A DNA stretch of 64,000 nucleotides from the NCBI RefSeq assembly GCF_001205715.1, contig NZ_AQQZ01000002.1:57501-121500 (forward strand), given 5' to 3'. The DNA is from Pseudaestuariivita atlantica. Its GTDB lineage: Bacteria; Pseudomonadota; Alphaproteobacteria; Rhodobacterales; Rhodobacteraceae. Position numbers and translations under genes: made by a program. The notes beneath the pieces were generated by a model. That model did not search any database and was not told where the DNA came from. It was given only the letters and a program-made list of their open reading frames with translations. Shown one piece after another: positions 12,317 through 20,588 of the stretch (position 1 is its first letter; each line of letters starts with the position of its first letter).

Positions 12317-12880
12317 TTAACCGAGTTTGATGGTTGTTTCGTCAACGAATTCCGCAACCGGAACCAGCAGGTTCTCGGGTGCGGGACCTTTGCGGATGCG
12401 GCCCGACGTGTCGTAGTGCGAACCGTGGCAGGGGCAGAACCAACCGCCGAAATCACCGGCGCCATCGCCCAGCGGAACGCAGCCGAGGTGGGTACAGACC
12501 CCGATCATCACCAGCCATTCACCGGTTTCGTCCAGCGCGCGGTTTTCGTCCGTCGCGTCGAGCGGTGCGGAGGCGTTGTTGTTGCGCGCGACCGGGTCGG
12601 GCAGGGCCGACACGTCGACGCTGCGGGCGTCGGCGATCTCTTCCTCGGTCCGGCGGCGGATGAAGACCGGCTTGCCGAGCCATTTGACGGTAAGCTGGGT
12701 GCCGGGTTCGACCGCCGAGACATCGACGCGAATCGAGCTGAGCGCGCGCACGTCGGCGGAGGGGTTCATCTGGTTGATCAGGGGCCAGACGGCTGCGCCG
12801 GTCACGACTGCTCCAGCCCCGCCGGTGGCGTAGAAGAGGAAGTCGCGCCGGGTGCCTGCGTGATCGTCTGCGTGGGACAC
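12317..12880 (-). CDS. petA: Rieske iron-sulfur subunit of the cytochrome bc1 complex
   Basis: The protein has 187 residues from a GTG start at 12880, chosen because GGAGA lies just upstream and the resulting N-terminus matches the Rhodobacter length; an ATG at 12949 would add 23 unlikely residues. A twin-arginine signal anchor ([11 protein letters not shown]) is followed by one membrane helix. The cluster-binding boxes CTHLGC and CPCHGS bind the [2Fe-2S] cluster through two Cys and two His. First gene of petABC. Confidence 0.97.
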   Translation of the reverse strand: MSHADDHAGTRRDFLFYATGGAGAVVTGAAVWPLINQMNPSADVRALSSIRVDVSAVEPGTQLTVKWLGKPVFIRRRTEEEIADARSVDVSALPDPVARNNNASAPLDATDENRALDETGEWLVMIGVCTHLGCVPLGDGAGDFGGWFCPCHGSHYDTSGRIRKGPAPENLLVPVAEFVDETTIKLG

Positions 12881-13088
12881 GGGGGTTCTCCGTAGCTGAT
12901 GGGCCGGATTCGGCCGAAAATGACGGCTGGACGGTAGATTCCCGCCCATTCAAGCGGCTAACTAACCTGTGGTCGCACAATCGTCCAGCGGACAAACGCG
13001 CGCAGGCCGTTGTGGCCGATCTGTCACTGTTGTCGCTGTGGATATCCGGGCTTATATCTGGGTCACTTCCATTGAAAGACGCTCAGAC

Positions 13089-13751
13089 ATGCTTCGTGCC
13101 CTGATCCTTGCCGCTGTTCTGACAGCATCCGCCGCGATCCCCGCGGCGGCAGAGGTCGAGCTTGGCTTCTACACGGGCGTCCAGACCGCGCCGCACAGCC
13201 GCATCCGGGGCGACCTGCCCGCGGGCGGCGGCAGCTATGACGCGCTGATCGGCTGGGAAGGCAATTCGTTCGCCCCGCCGCCCTATTACGGCGTGCGTGG
13301 AACGTGGTGGCAGTCGGCGACGCTGGGGTTCGGCGTCGAGTTCACCCACACCAAGGTCTACGCCCCGGATTCGGAGGCGCAGGCAGCCGGTTTCAACAAC
13401 CTTGAACTGACCGACGGGCTGAACATCCTGACGGTCAACGTGATGCGCCGGTGGCCGGATGCGTGGGCCAGCGGGCGGTTGACGCCCTATGTCGGCGGCG
13501 GCCTTGGCGTGGCGATCCCGCATGTGGATGCGGACCCGATCGTGGGGCCGGACACGTTCGAATACCAGTTCACCGGCCCGGCCCTGCGGCTGACGGCAGG
13601 CATGAGTTACGATCTGAGCGACCGCTTCTCGCTGTTCGGCGAATACCAGTTCACGCATTCGCGGAACGAGGCCGAACTTGAAGGCGGCGGGACGCTCAAC
13701 ACCAACATCAACACCAATGCGCTGAATTTCGGGATCAACCTGAAGTTCTGA
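13089..13751 (+). CDS. Outer-membrane beta-barrel protein
   Basis: The protein has 220 residues, with a signal peptide (about 1-20, ending AAAE). Alternating hydrophobic beta strands run through the mature protein and it ends [10 protein letters not shown], a C-terminal phenylalanine typical of outer-membrane barrels. It resembles the eight-stranded barrels often annotated as 'lipid A oxidase' (LpxQ-like) in Rhodobacteraceae and rhizobia, but I cannot confirm that activity. The ATG at 13089 starts the signal peptide directly. It is divergent from petABC and convergent with the GST gene. Confidence 0.7.
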   Translation: MLRALILAAVLTASAAIPAAAEVELGFYTGVQTAPHSRIRGDLPAGGGSYDALIGWEGNSFAPPPYYGVRGTWWQSATLGFGVEFTHTKVYAPDSEAQAAGFNNLELTDGLNILTVNVMRRWPDAWASGRLTPYVGGGLGVAIPHVDADPIVGPDTFEYQFTGPALRLTAGMSYDLSDRFSLFGEYQFTHSRNEAELEGGGTLNTNINTNALNFGINLKF

Positions 13752-13769
13752 CAGCGCCGCCGGCGCGGA

Positions 13770-14375
13770 TCATCCCGGCACCGTCGCCTGCATCGAGGGG
13801 CGGGCGGAGAATTCGGCGTACCATGCGGCCAGTGGGCCGTTGGCGGAGCGCCAGTCGCGGTCGCCATGCCGGAAATCGAGGTATCCCAGCGCACAGGCCA
13901 CCGCGATATGGGCCGCGTCCAGCGGTCCGTGCAGGTGGCTCATCCAGCGGGCGTTGATGGTGTTCACCGCGCCGATGGCCTTGGTCCATTGCGCGTCGAT
14001 CCAACCGTCAAAGCGTTTCTCCTCGGGGCGTACGCGGGCCTCGTAGACCATCAGCACCGCGGCCTCCATGATGCCGTCGGCGGTGGCCTCCAGCGTCAGC
14101 GTCTCCCAGATCCGCGCCTCGGGGTAGAGCCCCGCGCCCTTGCGCGCGTCGAGGTACCGGCAGATCACCCGACTGTCATAGATCGCAGGGCCATCGGGGC
14201 GTTCGAGCGCGGGGATCTTGCCGAGGGGATTGGCGGCGCTGACGGCGGCGTCGGGAGAGACGGGCGTGATCTGCACCGGAACGTGCTCCACGTCGTCATA
14301 TTGCCCGGTTTCGTGCAGCAGCACGCGCACCTTGCGCACGAAGGGCGAGGCATCGGCCTGGTAGAGTTTCATCAT
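13770..14375 (-). CDS. Glutathione S-transferase family protein
   Basis: The protein has 201 residues. The N-terminal thioredoxin-like half has the Ser-containing SPFVRKVRVLLHETG motif and NPLGKIPAL with the cis-proline glutathione-binding turn, then DSRVICRYLD. The C-terminal half is all-helical with HIAVACALGYLDFR, typical of bacterial GSTs. Its start ATGATG overlaps the stop codon of the upstream PaiB-like gene (14372-14375), so the two are translationally coupled. The substrate is unknown. Confidence 0.85.
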   Translation of the reverse strand: MMKLYQADASPFVRKVRVLLHETGQYDDVEHVPVQITPVSPDAAVSAANPLGKIPALERPDGPAIYDSRVICRYLDARKGAGLYPEARIWETLTLEATADGIMEAAVLMVYEARVRPEEKRFDGWIDAQWTKAIGAVNTINARWMSHLHGPLDAAHIAVACALGYLDFRHGDRDWRSANGPLAAWYAEFSARPSMQATVPG

Positions 14376-15004
14376 GGGCTCTCCTGTTCCGGGGGATCGC
14401 GCATCAGCGCGGCGAGGGTTCGGGTGTCCAGCCCCAGCCCGTGCGCTTCGACCGCGTCGGCGGCAGAGAGGCGGGCGGCGTCTGGTTTGTTCTGGTTCAG
14501 CTTCCACGTGCCGTCGATCCCGGTGATGGTGAGACGCAGGGGCATGATCGTGCGCATCATCTTTGCCATCAGGTCGCGCGGCATCTTGTCGGTGGTCCAT
14601 GGCGGCTTTGGTGCCGTCAGCGCCTCGAAATGCGCGCTTTGGGCGTCGAGCGTGTCGCGCAGCGCACCGGTCGGCAGGCGTTCGAGCGTGCCGGTGAGGT
14701 GGACCGAGACGTAGTTCCACGTCGGTACCTGGTCGTCGATGCCGTACCAGTCGGGCGAGATATAGCCATGCGCGCCAGTCACCAGCAGCGTCGCCTGCCG
14801 GGGTTCGTCCAGTGCGCGCCAGACCGGGTTGGACCGCAACAGGTGCAGGTCGGCATGGGCGTCGTCATCTGACAGAAGGAACGGGGCCTGCGCGATCTGT
14901 GGCACACCGTCGACCGCCACGATCAGCGCGCCGAACCCCTGCGCGCGGGCGAAGTCGAGATTGCGCGCATCGGCGCGGCCACGGAAGATCGGGTTCGGAT
15001 GCAT
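14372..15004 (-). CDS. PaiB-like FMN-binding protein
   Basis: The protein has 210 residues. The opening MHPNPIFRG, the ISPDWYG block and VPTWNYVSVHLTG match the PaiB/FMN-binding split-barrel family, named for a Bacillus negative regulator of sporulation and protease genes. In proteobacteria the family is better described as flavin-binding with unclear function. It is the first of a two-gene unit with the GST. Confidence 0.8.
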   Translation of the reverse strand: MHPNPIFRGRADARNLDFARAQGFGALIVAVDGVPQIAQAPFLLSDDDAHADLHLLRSNPVWRALDEPRQATLLVTGAHGYISPDWYGIDDQVPTWNYVSVHLTGTLERLPTGALRDTLDAQSAHFEALTAPKPPWTTDKMPRDLMAKMMRTIMPLRLTITGIDGTWKLNQNKPDAARLSAADAVEAHGLGLDTRTLAALMRDPPEQESP

Positions 15005-15058
15005 GGCGCGAGTTGGTCAGGAACCGCCACGATTGTCCAGCAATGCCGGAGGCCCGGT

Positions 15059-16303
15059 TCACATCGCGCAAAGCTGGTTTGCGTCGAGGCCCGTGATTGT
15101 GGCTTGCACGATCTGCCCTTCGGGCCGGGGCGCGTCGAAGGTCACCTCGGCAAAGTGCGGCGTGCGGCCCATATGCGGGTTTTCCATGAGGACGGCATGG
15201 GTCTGCCCGACCTGCGCAGAGAGATGGCGCTGGACGGCATCCTCCCCGGCCTTGCGCAGGCGCGCGGCGCGGTCCTTGATCGCGCGCCCGTCGACCTGCG
15301 GCATCCGCGCGGCGGGCGTGCCGGGGCGGGGCGAGTAGGGGAAGACGTGCAGCCATGTCAGGTCGCATTCATCGACCAGCCTGAGCGAGTTGGCGAACAT
15401 CGCCTCCGTCTCGGTCGGGAAGCCGGCGATGATGTCGGCGCCGAAGGTCATGTCGGGGCGGAGGCGGCGGGCCTCTTCGCAAAACGCGATGGCGTCGTCG
15501 CGCAGGTGGCGACGTTTCATGCGTTTCAGGATCATGTCGTCTCCCGCCTGAAGCGACAGGTGCAGGTGCGGCATCAGGCGTGGCTCGGTCGCGATGGCCT
15601 GCATCAGGGCCTCGTCCACCTCGATGGAGTCGATCGAACTGATCCGCAGGCGCTGCAGGTCCGGCACCAGTTTCAGGATGCGCATGACCAGATCGCCAAG
15701 GCGCGGCGCTCCGGGCAGGTCGGCGCCCCATGACGTCATGTCGACGCCGGTCAGGACGACCTCGTTGAAACCGGTATCCACCAGCCGCTTGATCTGGTCC
15801 ACGACGACGCCCGCCGGGACGGACCGCGAATTGCCGCGTCCGTAGGGGATGATGCAGAAGGTGCAGCGGTGATCGCAGCCGTTCTGGACCTGCACGTAGG
15901 CGCGGGAGCGGGTGCCGAACCCATCGATCAGGTGGCCCGCGGTTTCGGTGACGGACATGATGTCGTCGACCACGACCGGCTCGGTGTCGCCAGTGCCAAG
16001 GCCCGCCCATGTGGCGGGCTGCATCTTTTCGGAATTGCCGATGACGTGGTCGACCTCGTCCATCGCGGCAAAGCTGTCGGGGTCGATCTGTGCCGCGCAT
16101 CCGGTGACAATGACCTTGGCATCCGGGTTCTCGCGCCGCAGCTTGCGGATGTCCTGCCGCGCCTTGCGCACCGCTTCGGCGGTCACGGCGCAGGTGTTGA
16201 CGACCACGGCATCGCCCAGCCCCGCGCCCGTCGCCAGATCGCGCATCGCCTGCGTCTCGTAGGCGTTGAGACGGCAGCCGTGGGTTGAGAATTTCAGGCT
16301 CAT
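15059..16303 (-). CDS. mtaB: tRNA t6A37 methylthiotransferase
   Basis: The protein has 414 residues and is a radical SAM enzyme of the MiaB/RimO/MtaB group that adds a methylthio group to t6A37 in ANN-decoding tRNAs. The N-terminal MTTase domain starts with the cysteine in FSTHGCRLN and also has NTCAVT and TGCAAQ, giving the three Cys of its accessory cluster. The radical-SAM triad is in CDHRCTFC. A TRAM-like C-terminal part is present. HGCRLN is typical of MtaB rather than MiaB. It starts with a 4-nt overlap with dapF. Confidence 0.93.
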   Translation of the reverse strand: MSLKFSTHGCRLNAYETQAMRDLATGAGLGDAVVVNTCAVTAEAVRKARQDIRKLRRENPDAKVIVTGCAAQIDPDSFAAMDEVDHVIGNSEKMQPATWAGLGTGDTEPVVVDDIMSVTETAGHLIDGFGTRSRAYVQVQNGCDHRCTFCIIPYGRGNSRSVPAGVVVDQIKRLVDTGFNEVVLTGVDMTSWGADLPGAPRLGDLVMRILKLVPDLQRLRISSIDSIEVDEALMQAIATEPRLMPHLHLSLQAGDDMILKRMKRRHLRDDAIAFCEEARRLRPDMTFGADIIAGFPTETEAMFANSLRLVDECDLTWLHVFPYSPRPGTPAARMPQVDGRAIKDRAARLRKAGEDAVQRHLSAQVGQTHAVLMENPHMGRTPHFAEVTFDAPRPEGQIVQATITGLDANQLCAM

Positions 16304-17130
16304 GCGTGTGCGTTCAGGAAATCGGCGGTGAAGGTGCCGGAGGCGACATGGCAGGTGTCCCCGGTCATCCAGACGCCGTCGTCGCGCCAGTCGATCCAGA
16401 GCGTGCCACCGTCAAGATCGATCCGCACCTTGCGCCCGGTCAGCCCGCGCCGCGCGGCGGCAACGGCGGTGGCGCAGGAGGAGGAGCCGGAGGCGAGCGT
16501 GACGCCTACGCCCCGCTCCCAAACCCGCATGCGCAGGTGGTCGGGGCCGACGAGGTGGGCAAATTGCACGTTGGTGCGTTCGGGGTAGAGCGGGTGGTGT
16601 TCGATCTCGGCCCCGCGCGTGGCAAGGTCGATGGACTCGGCATTGTCCACGAAGAAAGTGCAATGCGGATTGCCCATGCCGGTCGCCGTGGGCGCCCCGT
16701 CGATGGGCAGTTCCAGCGTGTCCATCTCCCGCGCCAGCGGTACCTCGTCCCACGCCAGTTGCGGTTGGCCCATGTTGACCGAGATCAGGTCGCCCGCGCG
16801 TTGCGCCTGAAGCGTGCCGCGTTCGGTGGTGAGCGTCAGGGCGTCCACGCCGATCTCGTCCATCACGTGCCGCGCGACGCAGCGCGTGGCGTTGCCGCAG
16901 GCGGCGGCCGTTGACCCGTCCTGATTGTAGAAGGTGAGGTGGAGCCTATTCCCGCGATCCTCGATCACCGTCAGCTGGTCGAACCCGATGCCGCGATGGC
17001 GGTCCCCGATGGCGACGATCTGGTTTTCCGACAGCGCGACAGGCCCCGTCCGTGCGTCCAGCACGACGAAGTCATTGCCAAGCCCGTGCATCTTCATGAA
17101 CGGCAGGCCGGGGGCGCGATCGGTCGTCAT
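16300..17130 (-). CDS. dapF: Diaminopimelate epimerase (one catalytic Cys replaced)
   Basis: The protein has 276 residues and interconverts LL- and meso-diaminopimelate for lysine and cell-wall synthesis. The N-terminal half is canonical: KMHGLGNDFVVLD, NQDGSTAAACGNATRC (first catalytic Cys) and GNPHCTFFV. In the C-terminal half the usual GAGET.ACGSGAC motif reads GVGVTLASGSSSCAT, so the second catalytic Cys aligns with Ser and the substrate-binding Glu with Val. The next Cys is two positions after the usual Gly. This could be lineage-specific or mean altered activity. It overlaps mtaB by 4 nt. Confidence 0.88.
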   Translation of the reverse strand: MTTDRAPGLPFMKMHGLGNDFVVLDARTGPVALSENQIVAIGDRHRGIGFDQLTVIEDRGNRLHLTFYNQDGSTAAACGNATRCVARHVMDEIGVDALTLTTERGTLQAQRAGDLISVNMGQPQLAWDEVPLAREMDTLELPIDGAPTATGMGNPHCTFFVDNAESIDLATRGAEIEHHPLYPERTNVQFAHLVGPDHLRMRVWERGVGVTLASGSSSCATAVAAARRGLTGRKVRIDLDGGTLWIDWRDDGVWMTGDTCHVASGTFTADFLNAHA

Positions 17131-17235
17131 GTCGGGGCATATACGGGGGCGGGTGCGGCAATTCCACCCCGCGTGACGGAATGTCTGGATTCGGGGTTGA
17201 CCCGGTGCGGGGCTGTTTCTAGATAGGCGCCTCGT

Positions 17236-17311
17236 GGGCCGTTAGCTCAGTTGGTAGAGCAACTGACTTTTAATCAGTGGGTCGCAGGTTCGAACCCTGC
17301 ACGGCTCACCA
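17236..17311 (+). tRNA. tRNA-Lys (TTT anticodon)
   Basis: This 76-nt tRNA has acceptor arms GGGCCGT/ACGGCTC, anticodon TTT in the loop CTTTTAA, the T-loop GGTTCGAACC and an encoded CCA. It lies between dapF and the SDR gene, with no other tRNA beside it. Confidence 0.98.
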
Positions 17312-17400
17312 CTGATCCTCCAGACAGATGCGATGCATGCAGTGCTGGCCTTCGGGCCGCCCGTGGCTATGGTTTTGCCTGTCATCGGGAGGAGACGCGC

Positions 17401-18177
17401 ATGAGGATCGCTTTGACGGGGGGCGCGACGGGGATCGGTGCCTCGGTCCTGCGGAAGCTGGCAGGGCAGGGGCACGAGGTTGTCGTGTTCGACATCGCCG
17501 AACCTGCCGATCATGCGCAGTCGTGGATTTGCACGGACATAAGCAACCCGGACGCCATCGACGCAGCGCTGGCGCAGGTGGAGGGCCGGTTTGACGGGCT
17601 GGTCAACAATGCCGGCCTGCCGCCCCGCGACGGGCTGGAAGAGGCGATCCTTCGGGTGAATTTCCTTGGGCTTCGGCGGTTCTTAGACGGGATGGTGGGC
17701 CGGTTGTCGGACGGTGCGTCCGTCGTGAACGTCGCCTCGCGCGCGGGCGCGGCATGGCGCGACAGCGTGGACGAGATCAAGGGGCTGATGGCCTGTGACC
17801 ATGCGACGGTGGCGGCGTTCGTTGCCGAGCGCGGGATCGACCCGGTGCGCGCCTACAACCTGTCCAAGGAGGCGGTGATCGCGCTGACCCTTGCGCGGAC
17901 CGAAGCGATGGTGGCGCGTGGGTTGCGGATCAACTCGGTCAGCCCCGCCGCCGTCAGCACCGGCATCCTCGACGATTTCACGGCGGCCTTTGGCGAGAAG
18001 GTGGCGCGCAACATCGCGCGGGCCGGACGGGCCGGAGAGGCGGACGAGGTGGCGGACGTGATCCTGTTCCTGCTGTCACCGCAATCGCACTGGATCAAGG
18101 GGCAGGACATCGTGATCGACGGAGGCATGACCGCGATGGCGATGTCGGATGCGCTGGGGTTTGGCGACCCGGCCTGA
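17401..18177 (+). CDS. Short-chain dehydrogenase/reductase (SDR)
   Basis: The protein has 258 residues. It has the classical SDR cofactor motif TGGATGIG near the N-terminus, NNAG in the middle, and the catalytic Ser/Tyr/Lys with Y at the YNLSKEA block. A second late block, IDGGM, closes the Rossmann domain. The start at 17401 follows GGGAGGAG. Close relatives are often annotated as 3-alpha-hydroxysteroid dehydrogenase or similar, but the substrate cannot be read from the sequence. It is convergent with pobA, six bases away. Confidence 0.88.
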   Translation: MRIALTGGATGIGASVLRKLAGQGHEVVVFDIAEPADHAQSWICTDISNPDAIDAALAQVEGRFDGLVNNAGLPPRDGLEEAILRVNFLGLRRFLDGMVGRLSDGASVVNVASRAGAAWRDSVDEIKGLMACDHATVAAFVAERGIDPVRAYNLSKEAVIALTLARTEAMVARGLRINSVSPAAVSTGILDDFTAAFGEKVARNIARAGRAGEADEVADVILFLLSPQSHWIKGQDIVIDGGMTAMAMSDALGFGDPA

Positions 18178-18183
18178 ACGCGA

Positions 18184-19353
18184 TCAGTACGGCAGGCCGA
18201 CGTAGTTCTGGGCAAGGACCGATTGCGCCTCGGCATTGGATTTGAGGAACGCGACCTCGGCCATCTGCATCTTGTGGTCAAATGCCGACTGGTCGGGGAA
18301 GTGGTGCAACAGGCGCGTCATCCACCAGCTGAACCGTTCTGCCTTCCAGACACGGGCCAGCGCGCGTTCGGAGTAGCCGGCAAGCGCCGCGCCATCCGCG
18401 TCGAGGTAGTGACGTTTCAGCGCATTGGCGAGGTAGTAGACGTCGCTTGCCGCCGTGTTCAGGCCCTTGGCGCCCGTGGGTGGCACGATATGGGCCGCGT
18501 CACCGCACAGGAACAGGCGCCCCCACTGCATCGGTTCACACACGAAGGACCTGAGCGGCGCGATGGATTTCTCGATCGACGGGCCGGTCTGGAGGATGTC
18601 GGCATAGGCTCCGGGGATGCGGCGGCGCAACTCGTCCCAAAAGGCCTGGTCGGACCATGAAGCGGGATCGTCCGAGGCGTCGCACTGGATGTAGTAGCGG
18701 CTGAGATTGGCGTTCCGCATCGAACACAGCGCGAAACCGGCGTCGGAATTGGCATAGATCAGTTCGTCATGCACGGGCGGGGTTTCCGACAGGATGCCGA
18801 GCCAGCCGAAGGGATAGACCTTTTCATATTCGCGCCGGACCTCTGCCGGGATGGTCGGGCGGCTGACGCCGTGGAACCCGTCGCATCCCGCGATGTAATC
18901 GCAATCGATGCGGTGGCCCTGGTCATTGCGCGTGAAGGTGACGAAGGGCGCGTCGGTCGTGGCGTCCTCGATCACGGCATTGTCCACCTCGAACAGGGTC
19001 TGCGCGCCGTCGGCATCGCGGCCCTCGTACAGGTCGCGGGTGACCTCGGTCTGGCCGTAGACCAGCACCGATCGGTCGGTATGCACGGCGAAGTCGATGC
19101 GGATCTCGTCGTTGTTGTACGAGATGATGGTGCCGTCATGGACGAAGCCTTTGCGGTCCATCCGCGCGCCCAGCCCGACGCTGCGCATCTGTTCCACCGT
19201 GCCGATTTCAAGGACCCCGGCGCGGATGCGGCCCAGCACGTGGTCGCGTGTCCTGCGTTCGAGGATCACGTTGTCGATCCCCGCCCTGTTCAGGTGCTGA
19301 CCCAGAAGCAGCCCGGCGGGACCGCCCCCGATGATCACGACGCTGGTGCGCAT
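18184..19353 (-). CDS. pobA: 4-hydroxybenzoate 3-monooxygenase
   Basis: The protein has 389 residues. This flavoprotein hydroxylates 4-hydroxybenzoate to protocatechuate with NADPH and O2. It has the FAD-binding GGGPAGLLLG at the N-terminus, the DG motif in AGCDGFHGVSR, and GDAAHIVPPTGAKGLN (the GD motif). The block ILERRTRDHVLGRIRAGVLE near residues 32-51 is typical of PobA. The ATG at 19353 has GGGGAGGAAG upstream; the longer in-frame start has none. No pca ring-cleavage genes or PobR lie in the window. Confidence 0.93.
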   Translation of the reverse strand: MRTSVVIIGGGPAGLLLGQHLNRAGIDNVILERRTRDHVLGRIRAGVLEIGTVEQMRSVGLGARMDRKGFVHDGTIISYNNDEIRIDFAVHTDRSVLVYGQTEVTRDLYEGRDADGAQTLFEVDNAVIEDATTDAPFVTFTRNDQGHRIDCDYIAGCDGFHGVSRPTIPAEVRREYEKVYPFGWLGILSETPPVHDELIYANSDAGFALCSMRNANLSRYYIQCDASDDPASWSDQAFWDELRRRIPGAYADILQTGPSIEKSIAPLRSFVCEPMQWGRLFLCGDAAHIVPPTGAKGLNTAASDVYYLANALKRHYLDADGAALAGYSERALARVWKAERFSWWMTRLLHHFPDQSAFDHKMQMAEVAFLKSNAEAQSVLAQNYVGLPY

Positions 19354-19437
19354 GCTTCCTCCCCGGCTTGCCGCCTTGCAACTAAAGTGCATCGCTGGCC
19401 GGGAAATCCAGCGTTTTCCGATCAGGGGTGTCCGGAA

Positions 19438-19806
19438 CTAGCTGTCCTCGGCATCCGGAGCGCTGAGCGTTGACCAGTTCTCGTCATGTGGCGGAGCCGG
19501 AGGTGGCTCGCAATCGCGGCGGTGGATGCTGACCTTGGCGATGAAATTGGCAGAGACCGGGGCCGTCACGAACAGGAAGGCCATGATGAGCAATTCGTGG
19601 ATCGACGGATTGTCCACGGCAAGCGAATTCAGAAGCGAGGCCAGCAGCAGCATGCCGATCCCGACGGTTCCGACCTTGGTGGGCGCGTGCAGGCGCGTCA
19701 TGGGGTCGTTGAACTTCAGAAGGCCGATGACGCCGACCACGATGAACCCCGCTCCGATAAGCAGCGAGACGGCAGCGGCGTAAAGGGCGATCGCTTCCCA
19801 CATCAT
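19438..19806 (-). CDS. mnhG: Na+/H+ (K+/H+) antiporter subunit G
   Basis: The protein has 122 residues with three membrane helices. The block FVVGVIGLLKFNDPMTRLHAPTK, quoted here only by its core IGLLKFNDPMTRLHA, is the signature of the MnhG/PhaG family. Its start overlaps the mnhF stop by 4 nt. It is the last gene of the mnh operon and has a polar C-terminal tail of about 30 residues. Confidence 0.93.
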   Translation of the reverse strand: MMWEAIALYAAAVSLLIGAGFIVVGVIGLLKFNDPMTRLHAPTKVGTVGIGMLLLASLLNSLAVDNPSIHELLIMAFLFVTAPVSANFIAKVSIHRRDCEPPPAPPHDENWSTLSAPDAEDS

Positions 19807-20090
19807 TCGATGATGTCCCCCCGCAGGATGAACCGGGCCAGCGCCACGGTGGACACGAAACCCAGCATCGCGATCAGCAGGGCGACCTCGAAATAGACGC
19901 GCACGCCCTGGTGGATGCCCAGCACGATGACAAGGCCAAGCGCGTTGATGACCATCGTGTCGAGCGCGAGGATGCGGTCTCCGGGCGTTGGCCCGATGAC
20001 CAGCCGCACCATCGACAGGATCTGTCCGATCACAAGGGAGAGCAGCGCAATGGCCAGCGCGGCGTGCATCATGTCGTTTGCGGCAATCAT
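19803..20090 (-). CDS. mnhF: Na+/H+ (K+/H+) antiporter subunit F
   Basis: The protein has 95 residues with three hydrophobic helices. The stretch VIGPTPGDRILALDTM is typical of MnhF/PhaF. It overlaps mnhE and mnhG by 4 nt each (ATGA), so it is translated with them. It is one of the small membrane subunits that hold the Mrp complex together. Confidence 0.93.
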   Translation of the reverse strand: MIAANDMMHAALAIALLSLVIGQILSMVRLVIGPTPGDRILALDTMVINALGLVIVLGIHQGVRVYFEVALLIAMLGFVSTVALARFILRGDIIE

Positions 20091-20587
20091 GTGAAGATCT
20101 CCAACAGGCGGCGCTCGTACCGTTGCTTGATCTCGTCCCGCACGGCGTCGGGGTCATCGGTGTGCAGGACGTGGACCAGCAGGCTGTGTCCCTCGTCCGA
20201 CAGGTCGGCGGACACGGTGCCGGGTGTCAGGGTGATGGTGCCGGCGAGGACGGTGATCGCCTCGGGCTTTTTCAGTTCCAGCGGCACGACGATCCAGGCC
20301 GGCGTAAGGCGCGCATTGGGCACGCTGATGACGATCCACGCGACCTGGATGTTGGCGACGAGGATGTCCCAGATCACGACGAGGCTGTAGGACATCATCT
20401 TGCCCATCCGGAACCCTTTCGGCGTGTCCGGCCACCAGACCGACGTGACCCAAGGGATCAGGATGCCGAGGATCACGCCGAACACGGCCATTCCGGCGGT
20501 GACCTCGTTCTGCAACAGGATCCACACGACGGCGAGGATCAGCGTCAGCAGCGGGTGGGGCAGGAGCCAGCGATAGGCGCGCGCCAT
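20087..20587 (-). CDS. mnhE: Na+/H+ (K+/H+) antiporter subunit E
   Basis: The protein has 166 residues. Hydrophobic segments at the N-terminus are followed by the MnhE block containing ITLTPGTVSADL and a short cytoplasmic domain ending in LHTDDPDAV. The ATG at 20587 lies one base after the mnhD stop codon; longer in-frame reading overlaps mnhD and is not credible. Confidence 0.93.
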   Translation of the reverse strand: MARAYRWLLPHPLLTLILAVVWILLQNEVTAGMAVFGVILGILIPWVTSVWWPDTPKGFRMGKMMSYSLVVIWDILVANIQVAWIVISVPNARLTPAWIVVPLELKKPEAITVLAGTITLTPGTVSADLSDEGHSLLVHVLHTDDPDAVRDEIKQRYERRLLEIFT

Positions 20588-20588
20588 G

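Noticed and set aside
10851-12320. 489-residue forward frame over petB
   Set aside because: It is antisense to a strongly supported cytochrome b gene and has a repetitive Asp/Glu/Arg shadow composition.
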